Shown piece after piece: positions 26,542 to 39,700 of a stretch of DNA of 64,000 nucleotides (within the stretch, counting starts at the first letter, position 1; each line of letters starts with the position of its first letter). Under the pieces are notes generated by a model. It was not told the origin of the DNA, did no database searches, and saw only the letters and a program-made list of their open reading frames with translations. The DNA is taken from positions 62,001 through 126,000 of the forward strand of contig PAQF01000057.1 in NCBI GenBank assembly GCA_002709695.1, written 5' to 3'. The translations under genes were made by a program, and so were the position numbers. The DNA comes from Candidatus Poribacteria bacterium. Its GTDB lineage: Bacteria; Poribacteria; WGA-4E; UBA9662.

Positions 26542-29500
26542 TGTTCAAGGACAAATTCAACCTCTTAGGCTTTATCTTTCTTATCTTCGTTTTTTTTTTA
26601 GCTCTGTAGCTAAATCTGAATTAATAGTAACTGTCCTTGATCAAACTGGAAATCCAATTTCTCCGGTTCGTGTTCAAGTTTTCCCCGGTAAACTGACCCC
26701 AGATAGTGAAGTCGAGCCTATTTCGCCTCCTAGCCCACGTGCTGATGGGTTCATTGGTTTTGTCACGGATTTAAGTGGTGTGGTGGAAGTTGATCTTGTG
26801 GATGGTGATTATAGTGTAGTTGCGTCACCTGATCTTGATTCTGGAAATATTCGCCAGAGTTTTTTGATTGTAAAGAGTGTTTTAGCCCCGGGAAAGACAA
26901 CACTTTTTGCCAATCGGACGGCACCAGTAACTGTTTCAGCTATTGGTATAGATCGACATGCAGGTGCTTTAGGGCCTCTGATTGCTGCTCGGGTGTACTT
27001 TAGAGCTGGAAGACGTGCGGTTGGGTATGTTGGTAATTTGAATAACGACGGTCAGTTGCTGACCTCAATTTCGCCGGGAAACTACCATATTATCATAAAG
27101 GGCTCAATTTCCTTACATTATATTGTGTTACAGAATAAACGAATTACGGATACGCAAAATTCAGTTTCTTTTGATGGTTCACAAATGCCAACCGCCAGTT
27201 TGGCATTTAGACTTCCTGAGAATACTGAACTGGTTCTGAACGAGGTGTTGTCAACCAATTACTCTTATGAGTTCGTCGATATTATTGAGAGTCAGATTGG
27301 TTATGATGCCGCTTATACTGATTCTTTTTCGCTGGCTTTTAGTAATTCCTCGCCAACAATGCAGCTTATGCCTAACTTAATTTATCAATTTAACTTGAGC
27401 TATGTTGTTGATCTTGACGGAGAACTTTATGCTTATGAACTGCGCATTGATGATTTTCAGATTGATCATCCTCAAACCTATACACTTGGTAATTCTGGAA
27501 ATTCGCCATTTAGCTTGTATGCATCGACACCTTCTCAGACCTATTATCCAGGTGATGAGGTTCAAGTTGGGTTTGATATTAGAGACAAACTTGGCAATCA
27601 ATTATGGAGGCTTTTTAACTATTCGTCAGCGCGGCTTGTTTTTCCTTTCGTAGTTGTGAAAGATCCGAACGGAATTATTATTGCTAGCAACCGGATTACT
27701 GACGAGTCGCCAGAAAATTTCTTTCATTTTGCTTTTCTACTTCCACAAACAGCCCAACTTGGTATGTATCGTGTAGATGTGAATTTAGACGGGAAATTTT
27801 ATGGTCAAATAAGCGATGAGTTTCGCTTTTCTGTGATTCCATTGCCCGCATCAAAACCACCGATTATTTCTGATTTGAGTGTTCCAGCTCAGATTCAATT
27901 GGGTGATACTATTCAACTGGCTGCCAGTATTCAGGCAGAGAGCTTGAACAACGTTTCTCTCAAGTTATCTAACCGATTTGGTGCGATGCATTTCTTTCCT
28001 ATCGATGTACTTCAAAATCGGTATTTTTGGCAAATTAGTCCAATTATTTATCAGAATTATGATGAGAATATTAATTGGCAAGTTACAGCTATTAATTCGC
28101 ATGGCCTAAAATCAAGCAAAGATGGTTCAATTACAATAGTCCAAGTTGATTCTCCAAGTATGCCACCTTCTGTCACAGGAGGAAAGGTTCAGCTTACAGT
28201 CGATGAAACGCAAGTTGACCCGATATTTGTTCCTGTGGGTTCTGTGCAAGAGTTCCACGTTGACGATGAAATGCCGATTTGGAATGTGAGTAATGGCATT
28301 GGTTCAATTGATTCCGAGGGTAAGTTTTATTCACATACGGAAGCCGGGAGATCTGGGTTGGTATCAGCAATATTACTCGTGTCATCTAATAAATTTGAAA
28401 GGCTTATCCAAGCCTCAAGAAATATCACCCTTGTTGCGACTGATGTCGATCAGTTGCTGATGGATCCACATTCTAAAATTATGCTTCTCGCTGGTGCCGA
28501 ACAAGATTTTCGGGTAACTCTTACGGATACCTTTGGCAACCAAATAGAAATGTTGGAGAATCGGCTTCGTTGGGAGACTGATGGTGACATCGGGGAGATG
28601 ATTAATAATGTGTTCTTTGCTCAGCAAATTGGGAATGGGCGAGTTACTGCATTTTATGAAAATTTGACAGTTTCAACGGAAATCAGGGTTGTTTTTGGAG
28701 ATTTAAAGTCGATTGAAATCTTTCCAAAGAACATTAACTTGCGTGCGGGTGAAGTTCAAAATTTAACGGCAACGGCCGAGGATATGCTAGGGAATCAGGT
28801 GGAAGTTAATCCGATATGGTCAGTTGGTGGCGGCCTAGGAAGTATTCGCAATAGTACATTCATCGCCAAAGGTGTGGGTGAAGGGGAAATTTCGGCTGCA
28901 CTTTTCAATCTAGTGACAAAAACTCGGGCCATAGTTGTGCGGAATAATCTGCACAATATTACGATTGATCCGTTCATTTCTTATCTTCCAGTATCGAATG
29001 ATAAAATGACATATGCTTATAAGTTTGTAGCGAAAGGTTGGGATGTCATCGGTAACCCAGTACCAATTCAAAATAGTAGTTGGAGTGTTGATACAGCTGC
29101 AGGGATTATCAATTCTAGTGGGTTGATGACATCAATTAACCAAGCTAATTCCCAGACTCTTGGAAACATTGTCATCAATGGTACTATATGGTCTTATGGT
29201 CAAACAATACGTGGACAAGAAGCTATAGCAGGTAAAGGCGTTGTTGTGATACAGAATACTGTCTCGGGTGTGGTGCGTAGCCTTGACATTACACTAAATA
29301 ATTTTGATCAAATTTTAGAACGTTATACTGTTGCTATCAATGAATTTCGGGATTTTGAAATTATTGGTCGTGATCAACAAAATCAACGGGTTCAGATTTA
29401 TCCCAAATGGTCAGTAAATGGAGACATAGGTGTCATCAATTCCAGTGGGGGCTTCACTGCCAAAAGTCTAGGATTAGGGGCTGTCATCGCTACAAGTGCT

Positions 29501-32500
29501 GGTTTAACAACTCAGGTTGAGGTTGAGGTTACACCTGGGGTTTTGGACCGGCTTTTTATTGACCCACCTTATCTATCTTTGCAAGTAGGAGAAAGTCATA
29601 ATTTGTCAATATCTGGTTTTGATGCATTGGGGAATTCTGTTCCTGTTGATCAACATCAATTGACATGGTCAATTAATCCCCAAGTAATTAGCATCGATCA
29701 GAATGGACGCTTGACTGCAAATAATCCTCAACTTACACAAGTCAAAGCAGAGATAGGTGATCGAAGTGCTATTGCACAAATCTTTATTAGACCAGGTTCT
29801 TTACCTAGCGTAGTAACTCCTATGCTAATGTCGGCAGGGAAAGTTGCTCTTCCTGATTTCCCTACTGTGAAGTTTTCAATGCCAACTAATTCGGATTTGC
29901 AAGTCGAAAAATTGAGTATCATTCCGCAAAAGTCAGTGGAGTTAGGGGTCGGTGACACGCAGGATTTTTATCTAATTGCGACTTATTGGAATAAAGGATT
30001 AGCGAGAAAAGAAATTTATCCAATTCCCGCTTTTTGGTGGTGTCCAATAGAATTAGGAATTATAGATGCCAGTGGACGTTTTGTGGCCCAACGCCCCGGA
30101 GTTGGTGAAGTCCGAGCTACCAATGGGAACATAAGTGTTGTTCGATTAGTAACAGTTACTGGAGATAGAGTCTCTCCGAATAGGTCTATGCTGATAGCCT
30201 CAGACCTTGTTAGCTGGAAAATTGTTAGTGATACCCGTGTACGTGCGGGGGAGACATTACAGTTGATAGCATTTGGGCAAACAGCTAGTGGAAATATTCA
30301 ATACATCCGTCCGTTTTATGAAATATTTTCAGATGAGAATGTTGGTCATATTTCAACAGATGGAATTTTTTACGCTAACCAAGCTGGAACAGGGCAAATT
30401 ATCGCGAAGATACTTGGAAATCCTATTTTATTACCTCAGCGTATTCCAATCGAGGTCGTTCCAAATCATTCGAATTCTATTCAACTGGAACCTCGTCAAG
30501 TTGTTATCGACGAAGGAAATGAAACTAGTAATATCAAATTTAGGTTGGTAGCATTTGACCTGTATGGTAACCACACTAATTTGCCCGAAATTCCGGTAAC
30601 TTGGGATGTAGTTGGAGATGTTGGTACCATTTTAGCTAATGGGATCTTTATGCCCCAGACAGATGTTGAATTCAACCTGAGCGGGGAAGTAATTGCAACT
30701 ATTGATGAGGCTAACTTAGTAGCAAGGGCACAGGTTCGTTATTATGCTTCTACGAATCAGGTGGCTCAAGTTCGGGTTGAACCAGACCAAATCGATTTGT
30801 TTCCTGGTGCAAGTTTCCAATTTCATTTGGTTGCCCAAAGCCTTAAGGGAGAACAGGTCAAGACAGGATCGGCATGGGAAATAATCGGCGAAGGGCTGAT
30901 TAGCAGTGATGGTTGGCTGACAGTTAATCAAGATGCAAAAACTGGCAACGCCATTCAAGTTATTGGTGTGGCAAATGAGCTTGATTGGAAATATTCATCT
31001 ACCGCACAGGTTATTGTAAAAGCCCTGCCACTTACGAGATTAGAGATTCAGAATCTTGATGAGGAGTTCGAAGTTGATATTAAGGAGGTTGTTCGGCTTA
31101 AAGCTTTAGGTTTTGATAAAAATGGTAATTCGGTTATAGTGACTCCGAGGTGGTTTGTTCAACCCGCATTCGGTAGTTTTGAAGTTAATGGTGATTTAGC
31201 TACGTTCACGCCAGTGTCCACAGGGAATTTCCAAATTCAGGCTCTAGAAAAGGGGCTTGCTAGTATCATTAATATTCATGTTCTTTCGCCAAGAATGCGT
31301 GGTGATCTTCAAATCGAGTTTAGGGATTTTAGTCTACATCAATCGATGGAGGGACTTGGGACAAATGAAGCGCCATTGTTTCTGAAAGCTGGAGCGAAGC
31401 TTCTCCTCGCTACTGTAATAGATGGAGTAGCGGTTACCGCTAGTTGGAAAGTGAATGGCCAAGGAAGCGTTTACTCTGATAGTGAGAATGTATTTTGGTT
31501 CCGTTCAAATATAGTAGATCGCAATCCAGTTGAGATTATTGCCTCAACGGGTAGTGCTTCTTCATCAATTTTCGTGCGTATTGTTAATGAGGATCTTGCT
31601 ATGTTGCGGTTAGTACCGGAAACAATTTCGATTTTGTTAGATTCTAGTGGTATATCCGAATCTCGACAGTTCACTTGTGTTGGTTTTGATACTTATGGAA
31701 ATATCATTCCTGATAATCAGATGAGTTCACCTGATTGGTCGATAGATGGTGAAATTGGAAAAATCTCCAACTTTGGAATCTTTACTCCGATTAAGTTTCA
31801 TTCCGGGACATCGATCTCTGGGTTGATTATAGCTGAGATTAATGGAGTCTCTGCTAGTGCTAATGTTGTGATTCTTTCTGAGGTTGGAGATTTAGCTTCT
31901 CTCGAAACTATGTTGTCAGCAAAACACGTATCAGCAGGGGAGTCAATCCAAATTACAGTGGTTGGGAGAGACGTTGAAGGAAACCGATTACCGGGAACCG
32001 ACAGAAACCTAACAATATCAGCTATACCAAGGATTGGGCATTTAGAAAAATTAGAAAAGATTTGGGTATATCACGCTCCTGAAATATTACCAGCTGATCG
32101 CATGGTAAATATATTGGCAAAATCCGATAACAATATATCTTCATCTAAGATTAGTATTGAATTGTTGACAGGAGATTTTGCTAATATAAATCTGAATCCA
32201 ACAAGTGTAATACTACGTTCAGGTGACACGCAAGACTTCGAATTCACGGCATTTGATATGTTTGGAAATGTTATTGAGCCATTGGATTTGACTAACCGGC
32301 CACAGTGGGCATTGGCAAAACCAATTGGTATTGTGTCACAAACTGGAACTTATACCGCGACTCAGGTTGGTACCGTACAAATCACTGTTGAATCTGAGGG
32401 TGTTAGTGCTGAAGCAGAAGTCACAGTTATAGCTGGTGATATTGCGTCGATAAAAATTGTGCCTGAAAATTTGTTTGTTTCTGCTGGTGAAGTAACTGAA

Positions 32501-33706
32501 TTTCAACTCCTTGGTTTTGATCGGTATAAAAATCCTGTTGTGGACCCTTTGGTTGATTGGAAGGTTAATGGTCTCGAGAAACTTGGGAATCTATTATCAG
32601 TCAACCAGCACACATTTTTGTGGAAAGCCACAATAGTTGGTGAGGGCGAAATTTTAGCTTCTCTAAATGTTAATCTTAATAGTATTGCGAAGGTCAGGGT
32701 GATCCCGGGAAAGCTTGAGAAACTTGATATTCAGATTCATAGCGGTGGAACTTTGCTTGAGCCACCATATGTTTTAATCTCGGGTGGTGAGTATCAGCTT
32801 TCTGCCATTGGATCCGATGCATTCAAAAATGAAATTCCCGCTCAAATGAGATGGAGCTTGCTTGGCGATTTAGGTTATATAACTAACAATCAGACATTTG
32901 AAGCAACTCTTGTTGGACAGGGGAAAATCAAGGCTGAGGTGGGGCAGGTCAGTTCGCTCGTACGGATTTCGGTTGTATCAAAGTCTAAAACGATTGATGA
33001 TTCTGGTGGTATTCTTGAAAGCCCCACTGGATTTGCCCTTGAAGTTCCAAGACAATCGTTTGACGAAGCATACACAGTCGAGATTGCTGTAATACAATCG
33101 CCTGGCACTGCAATGGACGCGCGACGTATATCAGATGTTATTGCTATACAACCTTATGAATTTACATTCCAGAAGTCGGCGAAAATCATTTTTCGCTACG
33201 ACCATATAGTTGATGTCGAGTTCGATCCGTCAAAACTTCACTTGCATTTCTGGGATTTCTTTCAAGAGACGTGGGTTTGGGTTAGCAGTTACGCTAATTT
33301 AGATATGCAAACTGTTTCTGCCAGTGTCAATCATTTTGGCGTTTTCACTGTAATGGAAGTCGATCGAAAAATAGATTGGGCGAGCAAGTTTCGAGTTGAA
33401 AAAGTTGAGATCAACCCGCCGATTTATTACTCCCCAGAAACAAATCGGTTGTCAATTAAATACGTCATTAACACCTCTAGAAATGCTATTGCAAAGGTCA
33501 CAATTGAGATTTTTGACATGCGTGATCAACATATCAAAACTTTGCTTATTGAGGCAGAACGTTGGAAAGGAAGTAATGTAGAGCAGTGGGATGGTCGCAA
33601 TACAAAAGGGAAAGTTGTCAAAAATGGACGATATGTGATTGTAATCGTTGCTAAGGTAGACGATGAAATAGCCATAGCAAAAAAACTGCTAGTGGTTTTG
33701 AAGTAG
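26538..33706 (+). CDS. Giant Ig-like repeat surface protein, frame broken at T10 in the signal peptide
   Basis: About 2,380 residues. I count about sixteen repeats of 85-100 residues with the pattern 'L.I.P....L..Ge...F...a.D..GN......W...G..G.I...G.F.A...G.g.I.A', resembling bacterial Ig-like (Big) adhesin domains. Near the end come a ZU5-like segment and a FlgD-type Ig domain (FDMRDQHIKTL, EQWDGRNTKG, NGRYVI). The uninterrupted frame begins near 26600, with its first conventional start (GTG) at about 26777. An ATG at 26538, overlapping the previous stop (ATGA), starts a signal peptide MMFKDKFNLLGFIFLIFVFF that runs into a stop unless one T is added to a T10 tract (26590-26599); it then continues SSVAKSELIV. 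Either a sequence error or slippage is involved. Probably a surface or secreted adhesin. Confidence 0.82.
26590..26599 (+). repeat. T10 homopolymer, possible slippage site
   Basis: Ten thymines inside the hydrophobic core of the signal peptide of the giant surface protein. Eleven thymines would restore a continuous frame from the ATG at 26538 to the stop at 33706. Confidence 0.75.
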
Positions 33707-33707
33707 A

Positions 33708-36700
33708 CTAGCGGAGAACGGCTAAACGCTTAATTTCTTCGAGGTGTTGATTTTCTATCTGGACTTGGATTTTGTAAAAGTATGTTCCGTTAGCAAGTCG
33801 TATACCGTCTTCGTCTCGGACGTTCCAGTGTTGTTCGTTATAACCACGTTTAGCCGACGCATCAGAAATCGTACGAATTAAACGTCCTGCAACAGTATAA
33901 ATTTTAATTTCTACTGAGTAGGGAGATTGCGTCAATTCATAAGTAAAAAAGGTCTCATTTTTGATTGGATTAGGTATATTGAGTATCTTAGCGACTTTAA
34001 CGGTTTCATCAATCTGAAAAACAATGTCAGATGATTCAGCTAGGTTGCCGCTTTTGTCTTGAGCTGTGACACGGATTTGATAGTTTGCGTTTGGTATATC
34101 TGGAGCGAAGTATATATTTGCTTGTGTTGGATTCGCAGGATCAAACGTAATATCAAAACTTTTGAGAGTGAGTTCTTCAAGTTGATTTCCCTCAACATTA
34201 AAAAATAGCTTTATTGTTTTTGCATCGATTTCTTTATCATCATTGATTGTTATATCAAACTTTGGTTGTTCGCGTAGAATCATTCTATCTACAACGGGGC
34301 TATCATTAACATACATGTCAATTTTTGGCGGGTAAAGATCTGGGTTTTTATTCACTTGGTATAGAAACTCAGAAAAATCTCCACCAAGTTTATTTCCGTT
34401 AAGATCTTGGGCTCGGACGCGAAATAAATAACGTCCAATAAACAAGATAGGTTCGTATTCAATTGAAATAATAGCTGGGTTGTCTTTATTGGCAACCTTG
34501 AAATCGTTGACTTCAGCAAATGGTCCTTCGTCCTTGCTAAGTTGGATTGAAAAAGAATCGATGTCAATCCCATTTACATCTTGAAGTAACATTGCGATTT
34601 CGGGACGTGGTTCGATTTGGCTCTGTGGCTCTCTTTCTTTGCCATCTACCCACAATTTCATTTTTGGCGGGACTTTATCGGTATTATATGACAATGTAAG
34701 TGGTGCTAGTTCGGTCACTTTGGTTGAGAACACTCCTACCATGGAAGTACTAAACTTCATCTTATCACCAAATTGGAACGGTCTATCTCCTGAGTTAATT
34801 AACAGATCAATACCTATAGCTTTTAGAGTGAGCGGCTGATTAACCCGGCCAACAACTGGACTTCCATGCAGATACCGAATAGGTGTGTTAAGGCTATCAT
34901 GTATTTCAAACCGATCATGCTGAATGAAAAAAAGCAGCCAGTCTCCAGGCTGAAATTCTTCAGGGTAGTCCTTGCTGACATTTGCGTACCCTATGCCGTT
35001 ACCTGCGTTCGCTTTCCGTAATGAATCAACTTGCACTTGTCCATTAGCGTTAACTGCAGTTTCAAAAACGAGAACATCTCCGAATTCAAATTCTTGGTCG
35101 CTACCAACATCATTGAGGTTTAGTTCGAGGCCAAGAATCTCGTCCTTGAATGTTCTGTTTACATAACCATTTTGTCCAAGTTTTTCGATAACACTCGATC
35201 CTTTTGGTTTAATCAAAACTTCGTACGAATGTTTATTTAAGAAGAGAATTACCCACTGGCCAATTGGCGTCAAGTTTGGGTCTATATGGATTTGTGACTT
35301 ACTCAGTTTAGATAGGTTTCTGTTTTCTGCTTGCGTGGGAGTCACAAATTTCTCCTTGAAAATGGGGAAATTTCCATGCTCGTCAGGGATATCCATATCT
35401 CGTTTGACTTTGGAATCTATACGTTTCCATGCTTTAATGTTCTCCTTCCACTTATACACAGAAATGGCTTCTACTTCCCGATTCAACGCAGCCTTGAACT
35501 TCTCATATTGGTCTGGCTGACCAGGGTACAATCCATATTTATTCTGGATTTTTTGTTGCAGTTGATCTAAGCTTAATAATAAATCAATTTGTGTGGGTTT
35601 AGTCAAGTGTGCCTTATCAGACAATAAACCAATTTTGTAGGCACTATAATTTGGGTTCGATACAGCTTTGACCAAATTGGTTAATCGAGGTGTTGGTGCG
35701 GGAAACAAATCTGGTTGGAACGATTTTGGCAGCATGACCTCATCCACAGATATTGTGATTGCAGGGACACCGGCAAGTGTTCCTGCCTCAAAGTTAGCTC
35801 TAAAAACGTGATCTATACTTCTAGCGATTAAGGGCTCATCAACTTTAAGTGTAAACTCGTTCACAATTAAAATTGCGAATGATCTATTGTCAAAAGAACG
35901 TGGTTCATCAAGCTTACCTGTAATAAAATCCCCATGGTCGTCTTCAGGCCCTTCTGGATCGGCAAACACGTATATTTTGTGCAAGCCAGTCGATAAAGGT
36001 GTATTTAGCACTAAGATGGCAGTGGTTTCTTGGAGGCTTCTTGCGCCAGATTTCCAATCGCTTGGCAATATGTCTACATGTCCTAATGTTAAGGCATCTC
36101 GATCAATTTGTTGATCGGCATTCTTATCAGCATCTCCTTCTGAAAACCAGACTTCAATTGCTGAATTAACTGGTCTACCCCCATCGTTAACAATATCAGC
36201 AATTAGTGTGTGTTTTTTTAGCTTAGGGGAATAGCGATAACGGATTGGTGCGATTTGGTTCGCAGAAGATGCGATGGCGAGGTTTGCTCCTTCCGGCACT
36301 TCTACTACTTTGCGTTCTGAACTAATTATGTAGTTAGACACGTCCCTGGCGTGAATTGTATATCGAACAACCCTTCCCCCTTTTGGTAGTGGAATTGGTT
36401 TTTCAATTCGATACCACGTTCCATTCTTGATTGTTGGTCCAGGAGGATTTTGGTCGGGAATCATTCGATAAGTATTGTCTACGAAATTCTGGGTGTCACT
36501 CCAAACTACTTTTACAGATGCAATGCCATCGAGTCCCTTATTATCAACGATTTGGGCTTGTAGATCGAGTGTGTTGGTAACAAGATGATCCATGTTTTCA
36601 CGGATATCGTAAATAAGTGGCTGATGAATCCAAAAACGACTACCTCCTACGGCTGTGTAGTTCTCGTCGTATGCAATTGCCCGAACAGTTCCTTCTCCAA

Positions 36701-39700
36701 ACGAAACTCCTCTCGGGGTTGAAATTCGGACATCACCAAACTCTCCCTGCCAGACAGTAATATTGTTTCGTTCCCGAATAAGTAGCTGAGTTTTAGAACT
36801 AGCTGGGAAGTTCGCTGCCACTTTCAGGTTTTCAGTATTAAAACCTGACTCAATTTGGAAATCGAGTTTTCCTGAGGAATTTAAAGTACTTCGACCAATT
36901 GAATTTCGATGAATTACCAACTCTTTATTAGGATCAACTACTAACTCTTTTAATTCGACATTAATCTTTAATTCTGGTATTGCAAGTCGTGTTGCCGGAT
37001 CACCAAAAAGCGTATACTGCTCCGCACCAGGAATCCATCGTGTTGAAGCGTTACTAATGAATCGAGTCTTAGCTGTAGCAATGATTGATCCTAGTGTTTC
37101 ATGGCTTTCGCTAAGCATGGCCCGAAAAATTTCTTTGTCAAATTCGGCATTTGCACTTCCGTAAGTAAGTCTAGTTGCACTAAGACAAGCAACAGATCCA
37201 TATTCACTAAATGTGAACTGATCGACCAAGCAATATTGGCCAAACTGAAGGGGTTTATCAAACTGACCATTGAGGCAAGTGGTAGCAAGGATAAATGGAA
37301 GATGTTTGTTTCGAAGTGCTCGGGCATCTTCTATCCGAAAGATAGATTCATCTGCCCAAGTCTGAGCACTGCCATGACCAGCGTATTCCACAACAAGTAC
37401 ACCTTCATTGATTGAATCCATAATAATTTTGTTTGTTCGCAATGGGCTTACGATTTCTCGAAGGTAAACTTTCTTCGTATCATAGGCAGGAGGGATCACG
37501 TTTTTGATTAGCTCTTCGCGTGTTTTTTCGAAGATATCATCTTGTCCTGGGTTATCGATTTCATTGTCGGCAATCTCAACTATTCGTCCTTGCCATGGAC
37601 CGCGTTGCAAATTCTTTTCATAGTTAATGATTTTTTTAACAACTATGTCCAATTCATGAGGGTATTGTGCAGGTAAACGTCCTATGTACATGTCTGGCAA
37701 TGAATCGTCACCACTTAGTGTAACAAAGCGATGGTCCATAGCAGTTTCACCACTTTCTGGTGACCAGCCGTGAAAAGTTGGTACAAAGATGGGATATAGA
37801 TTATATTTTTTATCGTAGTCCTTACGGTAGACTTGAACAATTGACCCTTTATAATCATAGTGAGCGTCTCCGACCAGTAGTACAAACGTCGGAGCAGGTT
37901 TTCGCCAGTTTACGTATGCATATCGTAGAAATTTCTGAATAGCGTTTGGATTAAACACGCCATGGCTGAATTGATCATATATTATATCTATATCCACGAT
38001 TTTAACTTCCATCCCTTGGGATTCACGGTATTTAACTAGGGGTTGGATGCTGTCGAAGAAAGTGCTGTGGCTAATGACGATGTAGTCTGCTTGGTTAGTT
38101 GGATTTTTTAAGTCTGACGTTTTTGCTGGTATCAGTTGATCAATGTATGAATAACTAATGCGTTCTGTCGCAAAATAGGTTGTGGGTTGATTCACTTGGT
38201 CTTCGAAGGTAACACGGTATTTTCCCTCAAGTTCGTCAATCCACATATTATGGAGTTTTGCGACTATACTTCCCTTGCGAATTCGGTATAAATCAATTTC
38301 TTTTCCGGAAAAACCATCAATTTTAAACCTTGTTGCTCCTCCTATCGTTGGTGGTTCGGTATCGGAATTAAACTGGAGTTTGCCATTATCGGCATTGAAG
38401 GAATGCCAATAATCCAGTTCTGCCCAATCTAGGTAGAAGTCTACTCTACTTAACGGGGTATGGTTATTATCCCCAGCTAGAATGTTTAGGAAGTTTGGCG
38501 AATCGTGGTGCAAAACAGCATTTTGATCGAATTGGCGAATTAAGAGTGGGGCGCCCTGTTTCCTCCATTCAACAGCCGGTGCTAAGGCTTTTCCGCTCAA
38601 TCGTATCCATGCTCGATGCTGGGCGTTGCTTCTAGTAGATATGCCTTGAAACTTAACCCGTAGCTCACCACGTCTGGAGATTTTGGCTCTGGGAATAGCA
38701 AACGGTAGATCGATTCGAACGCTTTTTTCACGTGCTACTGGATCTGCACCTCCAGTAAAGCGCATCCAAAAATAGTGATCGACAAACTCGGATTTTACTT
38801 CTATGAGTGGATCGTGGTAATAATCTTTTTCAAAATGTTCTGTTTTCTTAAACGCGATTGGTGCTTTGGCATTTCTATCTTTGGGGATTGCATCAATCAA
38901 ATCTATTAGGATGGATGGATCATCACTATTCCAACTCAGCCAGTAAACGTTTTCATCAGTAAACTTATTGTTAATAAGTTTTTCCCCGTAGAATACAATA
39001 CCATCTTTAGTATCCAAGTAGTCATTATGGTTGTTATCAATAGCAAATGCACCTACTTTGAGGCCGCGATTCTCGATTCTGATTGAACTTAGGTCCACAG
39101 TTTTCAGATCAATGCCAAGATTAGTCAAATCGTAAGATTCAATTTTATATAGTCCTGTTTTTTTAACAAAAATTTTGTATCTTGGAGACTCGGCTAATGT
39201 CTTCGCTGGAGCTGTATGGGTCTGCTGTGGGTTTATACGCCAATTAAGGGCTTGATGGTAGTTAAGTAAGTTCGATTGAAAAAAATCTTCAAAATATGGG
39301 GAGTTTCTATCCGTGGTAGCAATAGCTGTTGGTGAATCAAAATCGATCTGAAATTGTAAGGTTTCATAGATTTGATTTGCTTGAACTGGTTGTACTTCAA
39401 TTCGTGCAATATGTTGATCACGAATCATTCCGATAGGGGTGATTCTCACAGAATTCGATGAGGAGTTAGCATTAGTATCAGGTGTGCCAACCAGTTTTAA
39501 GGAGTTGATTGTAACTCTGGGTTTGGATCCAACTGGGATACCTATGAGTTGTGAGAATGAAGCTTGCCGATTGTGTTTTGGAAGTCGAAACTCAATTGTC
39601 AAAGTGTGAGAGTTGGAGTGGAGTAATTGAAACGGTGGAGTATCACAAAGCACATTGGAAATCAAGAAGAAAGAGAGAAAAATTTGGGCAACAGGAAACC

